NCBI GenBank assembly: GCA_020055645.1
Contig: CM034546.1
Coordinates: 88,846,001-88,910,000, forward strand
Source of the DNA: Tomocerus qinae
Taxonomy: Eukaryota; Arthropoda; Collembola; Entomobryomorpha; Tomoceridae
Direction: 5' to 3'
DNA: 64,000 nucleotides
How positions within the stretch are numbered: position 1 is the stretch's first letter; the number at the start of each line of letters is the position of its first letter. This document shows, one piece after another, positions 11,140 through 21,500 of this stretch. A program made the position numbers and the translations under genes. The notes beneath the pieces were generated by a model, which saw only the letters and a list, made by a program, of their open reading frames with translations, was not told where the DNA came from and did not search any database.

Positions 11140-12030
11140 GGTCTAAAATATCTAAGCCAACCAAGCCATGCACCTCCCTATCGTCTACCGTAAGCATATT
11201 ATTTTTATTTTATAATTTCTTTGAGTGTTTTAAGATTGATTTTAACGTGCCTTGTCGTCTGCTGTGGTGAAGGTTGGTGGATTGACTTGAATATTATTTT
11301 AGTGAGTTGTCCGTCGACAATGTGTCTTGTGGCTTATTGCATTGCAGTCCAACCAACTTGCTTAAAATTTATATCTTATAATTATTAGCAAAAATTTAAG
11401 AGGACTGAAGGATAATTGTAATAGATATTATTTAAGTATCAAAAGAACGCGGTGCTTGCTTTCTATGCATCGTCCCCCAAACATCACATCTTAGGTATTT
11501 TGCTTTTAAGAGAGTTGTACATATCAACAGTGCTATTTGTGTTTATTCAAGAGATTAATTCTCCTCCGCGGCTGGCACAATTTTCCCCATTCCGAATGAT
11601 AAAGGTGGCGGTAATTGGTAGTCGTCTTGTGGGTGAATCGTAAATTGTAATAGAATGCATGTTTATCAATCTCCGTAAGTACCTAGGCATGAGCCTTTCA
11701 ATAGTGAAATCACACCAACCGAATTTGATGTCTGGGCTTGTCATTCATTTTCGTTTTAGATTTGTGTTCCAGGTTGAAACTTCAGTTTGATTTGGATAAT
11801 TCATGCATCGTCAACTATTTTCCCTGATATAAATTACGGAAACAATGTAATCTAATGAGATTAGTTGTTCAGATGATGTTAATTTTAATTTCCACCAATG
11901 GAATACGTATCCTTAGTAGTTTATGTTGAAATCGTTTGTTTCTTAATTGTTTTAATGGTGGTACTAATGAGGAAAAATAGAATATTTATTATAAGGGAAT
12001 GGTTATTATTATTATTATTGACATTGTTAG
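11140..12030 (+). other. Intron E-F of the giant gene
   Basis: Non-coding by composition. A hydrophobic open frame begins at 11898 and merges with exon F. The part before 12031 is T-rich ATTATTATT sequence ending in gttag and is read as intron with its acceptor. No other feature was seen. Confidence 0.5.
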
Positions 12031-12926
12031 TTGCGTCTGGCTCTCGCACCAAATGTGAGGAGGTTGACGTGACAGCTTCACCGTCCCGAGTTGTCGAGAG
12101 TGTAGGGACATTTGGGGAGAGAAAGGCTTTTTGGCGGGAGAAAGATGAGGAAGAGCGTAAAAAGAGGGAGTCTCTCTCCTCCGTGGAGGACTACACACAA
12201 GGAGTTGAGAATAGCGCCTTCGTTGGTGTCGAATCCATTGATATGCTCGCTGAAGAGCAGCAGCCACTACGTCCACAAAGAACGCCGAGCCCATATGAAA
12301 TCGAAAGGAGTAAAGAAGCAATTTTCTTGGACACAGACGACCCCGAAGCAGAAGAGGAAATCCAACTTGATGATTTAGTTCAATACCAATATAGCCAAAT
12401 GAGACAAAAATCGAAGGAGGAGACAAAAATCAGCCCAGAGAGAAAAGTCGTATTCGCCGTGGGAAGTTCACGAGAAGACGAATCTCTGGATGATGATGAC
12501 ATGAGTCAGAGTCAAAGTAGCCTGGCCAGCACAGGACGCCCTATGCAAATCAGTCGAGATATTTTCAACACAGAAATTGTACGAAGTAGTGTAGAAATGA
12601 GCGAGAGTGTAGTAAGTGACAAAGATGAAAGTCAAAGTCAGGGAAGTGGAGCGACTACATCAGTCACACCTGCCTCAACCGTAGAAAAAAGCGAAATTGA
12701 GCAGAGTGAGAAGTCGCCGAGTGAAATGACGATTGTACTGACTGACACGAGACTGGAAGAAGTAAGACACGCCGCAAGCACGTTAGTTTCAGAAATTGAG
12801 TCAACCGTTGAACAAAAGCTTGGTATTGACACTAAGGTTTCCGCCCCGTCCAGTGTTGACATTACGGATGAAGAGCTTCTGTCTACGGGAGACGTGTCTT
12901 CTCCAGAACCCGCCCGCTCCTCTAAG
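12031..12926 (+). CDS. Exon F of the giant gene (phase 1 in, phase 0 out)
   Basis: The acceptor is ttgttag at 12030. The exon starts with two bases completing a codon and reads ASGSRTKCEEVDVTASPSRV. The donor TCTAAG|gtaact at 12926/12927 is phase 0. The product is acidic and Ser-rich. It includes a mixed-charge stretch (ERKAFWREKDEEERKKRES), a Pro-directed RTPSPYEIERSKEAIF segment, a DDMSQSQSS run, and a helical stretch ARLE-like near its end (DTRLEEVRHAASTLVSEIES). The 74-bp intron to exon G, with matching phase 0, is the best-supported splice joint of this gene. Confidence 0.8.
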
Positions 12927-13000
12927 GTAACTTTCTCCCGCTGAATAAAAATGAAAACTGGTTTACTTATTGTGATAACAATGTTTCTTTTCTCTGATAG

Positions 13001-15331
13001 CATCACCCTCAACAGCAACAGAGTGAAAAGCTCGGCTCGGGTTTGCAGACAGAAGCGGGAACACCTGAAGCTCACACAATAATTTCCTCATCATCTGGAG
13101 AATTCTTTACAGCCCCAGAAGACTCGGCCTTGAAAAGTTCTTCTGATGAGCCGTCTCGTCCAAAATCCTGGGATTCGTCTCTCCTCGGTCAAGTGTCCAA
13201 CAATTTCCCCTCGTCTGGCTCCGGTGGCTCAGAATACCAAACTGCACTGAGTGCCGCCTCCGCAGCGTCCTCATCTGAAAGCTATCTGGGCAGCCTGTCC
13301 AGTGAGGCGTCTGCGTCAGAAACTTTAGTGGCATCACAGATTGACTTAGGAAGAGATCTCCTCCCGGAAGATGGAGATGACGAAGAGGAAGACGAGTCTA
13401 TCCATGCTAAACCCCAACATTACCAAAGCACTCAACAACAGTCATCGTCTCCCCAACTAGGACATCAGCCGCTTCCGCCTACAACGCAGCAAATGTCATT
13501 TTCTCAACAATACAGCAGTGATCGAGAAGGAAGCCCGAGTCCACGTCTGTCAGCAAACTCCCGCTCTGTTCACTGTGAAGTGGGTCAAGATGAAGAGCCT
13601 CGCGCCGGGTCTGGTCTCCCCGTCACACTCACTTCCTCGACTTCCGGTACTACTGTTTGCACGCAGGTGGAAACAACATATGAAGCTCGTGTCCGAGGCG
13701 ACCCTGAATTGGCGGATGACCAAGAAGGAAATCTTCTAATGTTAGAATCCACTTCACCATCTGATCAAATGGTAGGCCAAGGTCAACAGCAGCAGTCCCG
13801 TTCAACAAGAACTCACCGAAGGGCCGAAAGTCAATCCTGGAGTGACTCCCTCCTTTATGGCATTGAAGAGAAAATTGAAGACGAACAGTTGAAAGACATA
13901 ATATTTCAAGGGGAAGAGGAAATCTCGGATTTATTTGACCAAGACCCTTCGGAAGAAGCCGACGATCCTATTGAAAGACCAATCACCCCTGAACCTATTT
14001 TTTCTCCTGACGAACGCCAACGAATGTATTACCCTGGCACTTCTTTCGATACTAGCATGGGAAAAGAAACAATGGACACTGATAATGAACCAGAGGCAGA
14101 CATAGTTGAAGAATTCAGTGGTTTGACCCAAGGTGTTCCCGATTATGCAATGGAACAATGTCTATTTGATAGAGGGATGGCTGCGCAAAGACTAGAAGAT
14201 ATTGAGGAGGAAGGATCACTTAAGAATTCTCCAAAATCCGTTCAAAGCATGGAGATTGGAGCTCCTCTGATTCCAGAATCCGAAGAGAGAAATGGAAGTG
14301 CGACAAGCAGCAGCAACAGTAACGGAAATGGTAATGGGGAAAGAGCTGGCAGACCTGGCTCTCGTGAGTCGTCCTCCTCTCTCAAAGAATTTGAAAGCCT
14401 CGAGTCAGCGGTTCTTGAAGAGTTTGACCGAAAGGACAGTGAGCCACTCCTGTCGGAAATAGAGGAGGGGCACGAATCTCAAGTGTCTGAGGAATCGGAC
14501 GAAACAGAAATGTGTGGGGAACCAGATCCCTATGATGGAGATCTTGATAATGATGATAAAATGATGAAGATGTTAAATGAGAAGTTTGAAATGGTCGAGG
14601 ACTCTCCCGAGATCACAGATGTTCCAGAATATGCCGAAGAAAACTTAGATCCTATGGCTTTTTTCACAACCACAGTCATGGAATTAAGATCCCCTGAAAC
14701 GACAGAAAGCTCCCAAATTGACGATTTTCTTTTGCGAAGTGAAGTTGTGGGCACAACAGATGCCGACTCCAGTCTGGAATTCAAATTGGAATCAGACAAA
14801 TTGAAGAAAATGACATCGAGCGGCGACTCGCTGGACGACCATAGCGGGCGTAACCTTATGGAAGTGTCTAGAGACTCCCTTGATTTTGATACAGACCTGC
14901 AGGCTGCGGAAACTGCAGACACATCCAACGTGATGACAGATTCATTATTGGCTGCATTGGGAGGCCAGCCCCGAAATGAACTCGTCGAGAGTATTACGAA
15001 GGCGAGTCAGAGCAGTCACAGCCCAATGACAGATTCTTTAGAACTTCAAGCGGGACAGGCACTTCCTGTGATGACGGAATCTGCCGACTCCCTCAATGAA
15101 GCTGGAAATAAGTCCTCTGACGAAAAATCTTCTCAAGGAGCCTCCCAGGGACCTATGCTGACCTCGACAGACTCATTGGAAAACGGCGCTGCGGCAGAAC
15201 TTCCCAGCGCTTCTTCGACAACGACCAGCACAGCTGCGGATGCCGCCATGTGGTCAAGTGGCGGTGGCTCTGCCTCAACCCTGGTTTCCAGTCAAGAAGA
15301 TCTCACTCTGGAAAATCAGTATCTACCATAA
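13001..15331 (+). CDS. Exon G of the giant gene, ending in a stop (likely C-terminus of one isoform)
   Basis: Follows the acceptor tctctgatag at 13000 in phase 0, reading HHPQQQQSEKLGSGLQTEAG, to a TAA at 15329-15331 (776 codons plus stop). Segments in order: SGEFFTAPED; EYQTALSAASAASSSESYLG; Gln-rich linkers; a more hydrophobic, likely conserved stretch around 13840-14190 with DIIFQGEEEISDLFDQ and PITPEPIFSPDERQRMYYPG; an acidic Ser region; and finally six DSL motifs between about 14806 and 15190 (SGDSLDD, SRDSLDF, MTDSLLA, MTDSLEL, SADSLNE, STDSLEN). The last residues are VSSQEDLTLENQYLP. AATAAA occurs at 15607 and 15837, giving a plausible mRNA end. Repeated STDSLE and EYQTA-type motifs resemble what I recall of arthropod Ank2 giant tails, so the identity is tentative. 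Confidence 0.85.
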   Translation, partial: HHPQQQQSEKLGSGLQTEAGTPEAHTIISSSSGEFFTAPEDSALKSSSDEPSRPKSWDSSLLGQVSNNFPSSGSGGSEYQTALSAASAASSSESYLGSLSSEASASETLVASQIDLGRDLLPEDGDDEEEDESIHAKPQHYQSTQQQSSSPQLGHQPLPPTTQQMSFSQQYSSDREGSPSPRLSANSRSVHCEVGQDEEPRAGSGLPVTLTSSTSGTTVCTQVETTYEARVRGDPELADDQEGNLLMLESTSPSDQMVGQGQQQQSRSTRTHRRAESQSWSDSLLYGIEEKIEDEQLKDIIFQGEEEISDLFDQDPSEEADDPIERPITPEPIFSPDERQRMYYPGTSFDTSMGKETMDTDNEPEADIVEEFSGLTQGVPDYAMEQCLFDRGMAAQRLEDIEEEGSLKNSPKSVQSMEIGAPLIPESEERNGSATSSSNSNGNGNGERAGRPGSRESSSSLKEFESLESAVLEEFDRKDSEPLLSEIEEGHESQVSEESDETEMCGEPDPYDGDLDNDDKMMKMLNEKFEMVEDSPEITDVPEYAEENLDPMAFFTTTVMELRSPETTESSQIDDFLLRSEVVGTTDADSSLEFKLESDKLKKMTSSGDSLDDHSGRNLMEVSRDSLDFDTDLQAAETADTSNVMTDSLLAALGGQPRNELVESITKASQSSHSPMTDSLELQAGQALPVMTESADSLNEAGNKSSDEKSSQGASQGPMLTSTDSLENGAAAELPSASSTTTSTAADAAMWSSGGGSASTLVSSQEDLTLENQYLP
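14806..15190 (+). repeat. Six dispersed DSL motifs in exon G
   Basis: The motif [ST]-x-DSL-[DELN] occurs six times in about 125 residues, three of them preceded by Met-Thr. The units are separated by variable Ser/Gln/Ala linkers, so this is a short linear motif array rather than a domain repeat. Confidence 0.7.
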
Positions 15332-18300
15332 ATAACTACAAAGAAATTCTACAAATGTAAATTCAAAACAATCTGCAGGTCATTAGTAATTTCGTATTCG
15401 TCTGTCTCGTCCTTTTTGGTTGCCTGTCTTTACAAAACACAATTTTTGTTTATCTATTGTTTTATTTCAATTCACATCACAATCACAGTATACCTCTCTA
15501 GAAATGTTCACCTCACCATCACCAACCATCACATACATTCAGCAACTCCGGAATTCCAAAGCAACCTGTGGTAAATAAGTACGTACCCATATGGAAAGGA
15601 CGCGGAAATAAATTAATGTGTATGGATTTTTCCACTGTCCTTGTTTTACTTTAGTCAGACAGGCAGGATGCAAGCTTTTTCAGCGATGTGTAGAGCTTAG
15701 AGTGCGGACATAACTAACGATAAGGAGTGGAGAAGACTGGCAATATTTCAACGGGTGACTTGATGAGGCACATACTGTAGTCTATTACCTTTCCCTGGGT
15801 ACACACGGAAGAGTTATAGTGTTGAGAGTGAAAGAAAATAAATCTCATTTATGCTTCACTCCGTTTCACTCTCTCAGTCTGGAAGGGGACCAACTGGACT
15901 CCTTATATAAATATATTATGCAGAGGCTAAAGGAAGGTTCGCTGTTGTATCCATATCCAAGAAGTTTACTCAGTTTCTAATACAGAGTTGGAAGCTTTTA
16001 TTTAGTATCTACTCTCTTCTCTTGTCTTCAGAGTGTGTACAGATTAGATTGAATATAATCCAATGAGTTATCGATTACTGCTCCTGTAATGTTGTTTTGC
16101 TCACAGACATAGTCTGATAAGTATATACTTAATATTATTATACTCTATACTACAATGTACTATTCGTGGCAGTAGTCTGCTGAAGTCCGGCTTAGTTTTC
16201 AGTACATGTACACGGAGAGACAGACAGACGAGGAAAATCCTTTCAGGGCTGTCGAAAGGGTATTTTATTTCTTGTGTGGCATGCATGGCCAGACTCGGAA
16301 AATAAAGCAATATGGAGAAGAGTCGGAAGAAAGCCAAGAGCCAACCTGTAGACTCTCTATCAATCTCTCCAGTCAGTCAGGTTCTTGTGTAGACCAGTTT
16401 AGTCCAGTTCATGAACATCCCATCACCAACCATCTAATCTGATCCTTTCTCTCCATAACAGATACAAATCGTTTCGATACTTTGTTTTAGCTTACCATCG
16501 GTTTCCTTACCAAACATCCCATAAACATAAACTAAAGTGCTTCTCCACTTAAATTCAATTGATTTGCTCAGAACTTTCGCAACTCAACTACAAAATCTGT
16601 AGACTATGCTTTAGAAATTGTAAATGGGAAATAATGGACAAGGCTGTCTGTCTCTCTGTGTACTCAAATTGGTTCCTCCTAGTTGGTAGAAGAACTGATC
16701 CAGATAGGGGGATCCGACCTAGACATTATTTATATTTATTAAATAGGAGATGGACGTAGCAGGGTCTATTGAGTGAGTACATACGTATATAGTGAGTGTC
16801 TGTCAGAGAAAAATCATTTCCAATTCTCAGATGTAACAATCTGTAAAAGAGCATTTATTGTTAGGTAAGTCGCTTACCTCATACTACCTGCTACATAGTA
16901 CCTACCACAAAGACCTTCTGATATTGCTTTGAATTATTGACTATCTGCAAATATAAGAAATGGATTGGGTGCATCTAGTAGAACAAAATGCATGCAAACG
17001 AACGGAACAAGGAAAAGGTAAGAGTTTACCGAAGGTTATTTTTCAGAGAAAGTAAATAGAGGTGAAAGCACACTTTCACTTTGCCATGATTTTATTTTCA
17101 TTTTCTTTCCTCACTAGCGTTTTATGATGTTGCTCCACACATATAGACATAATCTTGGCTGGCGTGGCGGATGTACGGGGGAAGTATGGAAATCATTTTG
17201 GTTTCGTTTTGTTGGCTTCGTACCTACGTACGATGGCTATGTAAATAGATTTTTGGAAAACGTTTATTTGTGGAGGTTTTCCTAAGTAAGTAACGCAAAG
17301 TAAATTTAAATAAAGTCTGTTCGATATCCCGAGGACTTGTCTTCCTTCTAGCCGAGCACCGACATGCTCTCTTGATCCAAATGTAGTCTTGGATAGATTT
17401 AAATGTGTCTATTCTTAAGTTATTTTAGGATCTAACTTTTTTGCTTTTCTTCTCCAGGTTCTTTTGGTGAAATTTTCCTAGTTCATGCTATAATTATTAT
17501 TCCTTTTCTGCTGACGGAACTATTTTAGTATAAATAGTTTTTTGAAATTATTAACATAAAAAATTTTGTCGTATTTTCCCTTGATTTCGAATGATATTGC
17601 GAATAATTCCAGTTTTTCTGCGAATTGAATGACTATATTATGTCTCTCCCTATCTGCCTGATCTATAAGCCTCCGCTTCTGCCTTATATATAACAAGGTC
17701 CTGCTTCTCGCAAGGAAATATGACACTGAAGCTGGTACTTTCTGATTGAAAATTGGAAAGTAATTGAGCCGTAAAAACCTGTTAAAAATAAGTTTACATA
17801 GTATTCTTGATCAAGTTTACCTATGCTATTCTTTGCTCTGTGTAGTGGGAGAGCTGCGTATTTACATTCCCCAACAGATTGTAAATAACAGTTCCTTAAG
17901 GTCATGTCTTGATACGGGCTAACACCATAAGACATCCTTGAGTAAACTCGTCTGTAGCTAGGAGTCGGCAATCGATTTTTAAGTGGATTTATTTAAATTA
18001 TTTTTCACCGTTCGGTAATGTAATTTCAAGTAATAACTAGTACTACAATTAACTGGATATGGGATTTGCCTTTGAATTGAATGCCTCGCTGTGGTTGCAA
18101 AATATATTCTGTACTATATTATACCTGTCTGTACTACTTAACAAGAAGCATTCGTATATTATAACATAACAAACATTTATGATTTCTTTATAATTGCACG
18201 CTTTTTAATAGCTGTACTTGGTATACTACTAACATAATCACTTAATTAGAGTAATGCTCTATATTTTAAAAATGATTTTACAAATTGATTTTGTTCTTCT

Positions 18301-18440
18301 TCGAATGACAATGTAAGTGATTTGCACTGTAAATTAAATTGATATCACGATTAGAGTGTTTTTAATGAGTGATTTATGTGTGACACGTATTTGGAAGGAT
18401 TTATGAATTAAAATGGCATTGTTTATGTGAATCCCAACAG
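15332..18440 (+). other. 3' UTR and downstream non-coding DNA
   Basis: About 3.1 kb with no convincing exon. Poly(A) signals AATAAA at 15607-15612 and 15837-15842 would serve the exon G stop. The short open frames in 16.1-18.0 kb have no splice support and no protein-like composition. If the 18441 exon belongs to the giant gene, this stretch is also an intron. Confidence 0.5.
15607..15612 (+). terminator. AATAAA poly(A) signal after exon G
   Basis: First canonical signal, about 275 bp after the stop at 15331; a second lies at 15837-15842. Confidence 0.4.
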
Positions 18441-18523
18441 GGGCAGGTTCTAGTAGTTCAGATCATCAGGAGCAGTATGAAAGAGAGTCGTCAGCATCTC
18501 CGGACATTACATCAAGTCATTGA
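18441..18523 (+). CDS. Possible alternative last exon of the giant gene
   Basis: The acceptor atcccaacag (18440) is followed by a phase-1 frame reading AGSSSSDHQEQYERESSASP, then DITSSH and a TGA at 18521-18523. The acidic, Ser-rich composition matches the giant gene, the entry phase is the one used throughout it, and AATAAA follows at 18546-18551. Only 27 residues are encoded and no strong phase-1 donor is obvious near the end of exon G. It may instead be joined from an earlier exon. Confidence 0.45.
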
Positions 18524-21500
18524 TTCACTTTCATCGACCCTAAACAATAAAACTAAAACAAATGGACACCAAATAGAACGCGTGTAATGCAATGCCATGA
18601 AAAGAGATGCTTTCACCATTGTATTTTACGTGGGAGAAAGTAAAGACGGACTCAGCTGTTCTGTACGTCATATAATTAGTTGTGTAGTGTTGTAGTGTAG
18701 TGTAATTCAAGAGAACAGAAAATCAAGTCAAATCAAGTCACCATAAGACATCCAAACAAGTTACGCGAAGAAAAGGATTCTTTTCGGGAAAGCTGTGCTG
18801 TGCTGAGCTCTGTATTTTAATGCTTGTCAGAAAATTCCAATTTAGGACGGTTCAGGTTAGCTGCCACTTTAATTACTCTATAAGACTCTGTAGGGACTTG
18901 TACACGTTAGAGAAGGAAGTAAGTTACAAATGTTTGGAGAGAGTGGAAGCAAGCCTTTCTCTCTGCAGAAGAACAACGAGTACGGGATTTAGATTCGAAT
19001 GTAAGAAGTTAACTTGTCTTGTCTTGTTTTACCTCTTTCTATATTGCTACTATATTTGTCTATTTAATATTATAACTGTAAAGAAGGAAACTGAGGGAAA
19101 GATCTGTTATTGCATTGACTATATATACAGATAAATATAGATACAAGGTCACCTATACTCAACTTATAAAGAACTAATAATGAAAGAATACAATTAGTAT
19201 ATCAAGAAATGTTTTCATTAATATTATATAGTAGCTTTGATATAATTGTAACAAAAATTTCTTTAGCTTCCACAACCAGTAAGTGCTAATACTATATACA
19301 CACTAGTTATGTGGACAGCATAATTTATATGTATGTATAACCTATAGTACAATAGTTTACAGTTTGAAATGTAACTCAATCTTACTTACTATAATACTTA
19401 TAAGTAATTCTCCATCTCCAATCTGCGTCATGGAATATGTAAATATGTTAGGAGTGAAAACATTCAACTCCAGTCGAGTACGTATAAAACTCTCAACTGC
19501 CCTGATTTAATAACCAATGTTTAACTGATAAGTAAGTGACCTGGCCGTAAGAAGTCTGTCTCTTTGCCTAGAAAAGCTTTTCAGTGTTTTGTGTGGCAAA
19601 AAATAAATATGGCATCGAATCAACATACTACTGTACATACTACTAGCCACTAGCCTACTCTACTTGATTAAAGTAACACAATATTTGGGAAGGAAATCAT
19701 CAAATACATAATTGTAACGTCAAATCAATCGTGTATGTATGCATGGATCAACTATAAGTAACCTATAAACTTAATTAAAAGGTGCAAATAATGTTTTGAT
19801 TCTAAAGTGGCTTCATAAAGTAAGTAAGTAAACTTAACGTAAATAGTAAAATTGAACTATATATTATATTACAAATGCCTACTACTATTACGACGATTGC
19901 ATTAACATTAACTACTTATTATGTACGTAGTAAATAGGTTAAAATGTTAAAAATAGCTTAGACTTAAATTACAATTACTTAATACAATTAGTTAGTAGCT
20001 TCATACGTAGAAAGGCAAACTAAAAATCAAAAGAAAACCAAGATGACAAGAAAGAAAGCAATGCACTACAATCTGTACTGTGTAATGTAATCGTACGTAA
20101 TAAATCTAAATAAATAAATGTAACAGACAGAAAAGTAATAATAAAGATCTGAACGAAACGAACATGAATGTTTTGTTCACTGAAAATTAAATTAAATTCA
20201 TTGTAGTTTCACAGAAATTATTTATTACGAATTCCAAAACAGTATTTAAAGAAAGTTTACTTTCTTCGTTTTATGCCCATATGTACCTTTCACCGACGTA
20301 GTTTTTATCAACAATGACAAATTTGATGATGGAAGTTGGTATTTATGATGGATTCAGCATGAGGACGAGCCTGCAGTTAGTCATTTCTTAATAATCGTGT
20401 GTGTGGATAAAGGTCTGTTAAAATGGGGACCAGCAGTACGTGACTTCTATCTTCAGAAAACGCTACACGGAAACAATTACCACAATAAGATTAGCTAACT
20501 TAAAGTCTATTTCCTAGCAATTTTCAGGCAATTTCCATGAAATGTCTACCTCTTCAAAATGTTACGTCGTTTCTGTCAAATAAAGGCCGCCTAGAAATAA
20601 ATTGACTTTACTCCAAGCGAGATATCGTCCTCCATATAGTAAATGTTTTTTATTACATTAGGTAGTCTATATAGATGCCGAATTGATAGAGTGATATAGG
20701 CATCCACGTTTCACATGTCCTATAACATGAATAATGTTTTAAATCACTTAAATACTGTGCATTATGTTTCTAAAAAGTAAACGAAAGAAGCAAATGTAGC
20801 CAGAAGACATGCCTATAGCTTATTCTTAGCTGTTGAATGATAAAATGCAAGAAAACAGATCTTATCTCTTAGCGAAGTTTCCATCGTTTTCATCTTGTGT
20901 TTCATCGTCGATCAATGTTCTAATGTACCATCATGTGATACTTACCGTGTATATTTGGTATAGTAGATAGATCATAATGTAAATGCTTACGACAGCCATT
21001 ACCATTAAACTGCGTGCTAACCATTATCATCATCCTATCCAGTTCTCACATCAAATTACTTAACATTCATACAGCCTATGTCTAGGCCACGTTTAGGCAT
21101 ACACTTCTCTGCAATATGTAATATAAGTCAGATTATCATACACTTTTTTATTGTCAGCATTTTCTCCGTAATTTTATCCTTTGTTTTGCGGTGGATGAAA
21201 GATTATATTTAACGTTAGAGGAACTGCCTTCTGTCATCATATGGATATTTACATATTAAACTTAACTTTTTGGATTTCTGTAGTTCGTTGCATTGACATC
21301 CAACAAACAGCAGCGTCTCGGTTCCGGCGTACATGTTTTGTTGAAATTGTTACTTTAGTTGGGTGTTCTGTCTTGCCATGTTCTACTTATGTCGAGAAAT
21401 TCGTACAATTATTATTGGAGTTAGTTTTGTGGTCGAAAGCAAAGTTTGAGAAAGTTTCTTTGGTTTTGGTGAAAGCAACTCTAATTGCAAATGGTTTTGT

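Noticed and set aside
11898-12030. Apparent membrane-spanning N-terminus in front of exon F (Leu/Ile/Val-rich, Met at 11898)
   Set aside because: The hydrophobic stretch is a translation of TTATTATTATT intron sequence ending in gttag. Exon F starts at 12031 in phase 1, which fits the rest of the gene.
1-15331. Futsch/MAP1B as identity of the giant gene
   Set aside because: The SPEK repeats fit, but the C-terminal exons show no MAP1 light-chain-type domain, while the TDxED and DSL motif arrays point more to a giant ankyrin tail. Not fully excluded, because the 5' part is outside the window.
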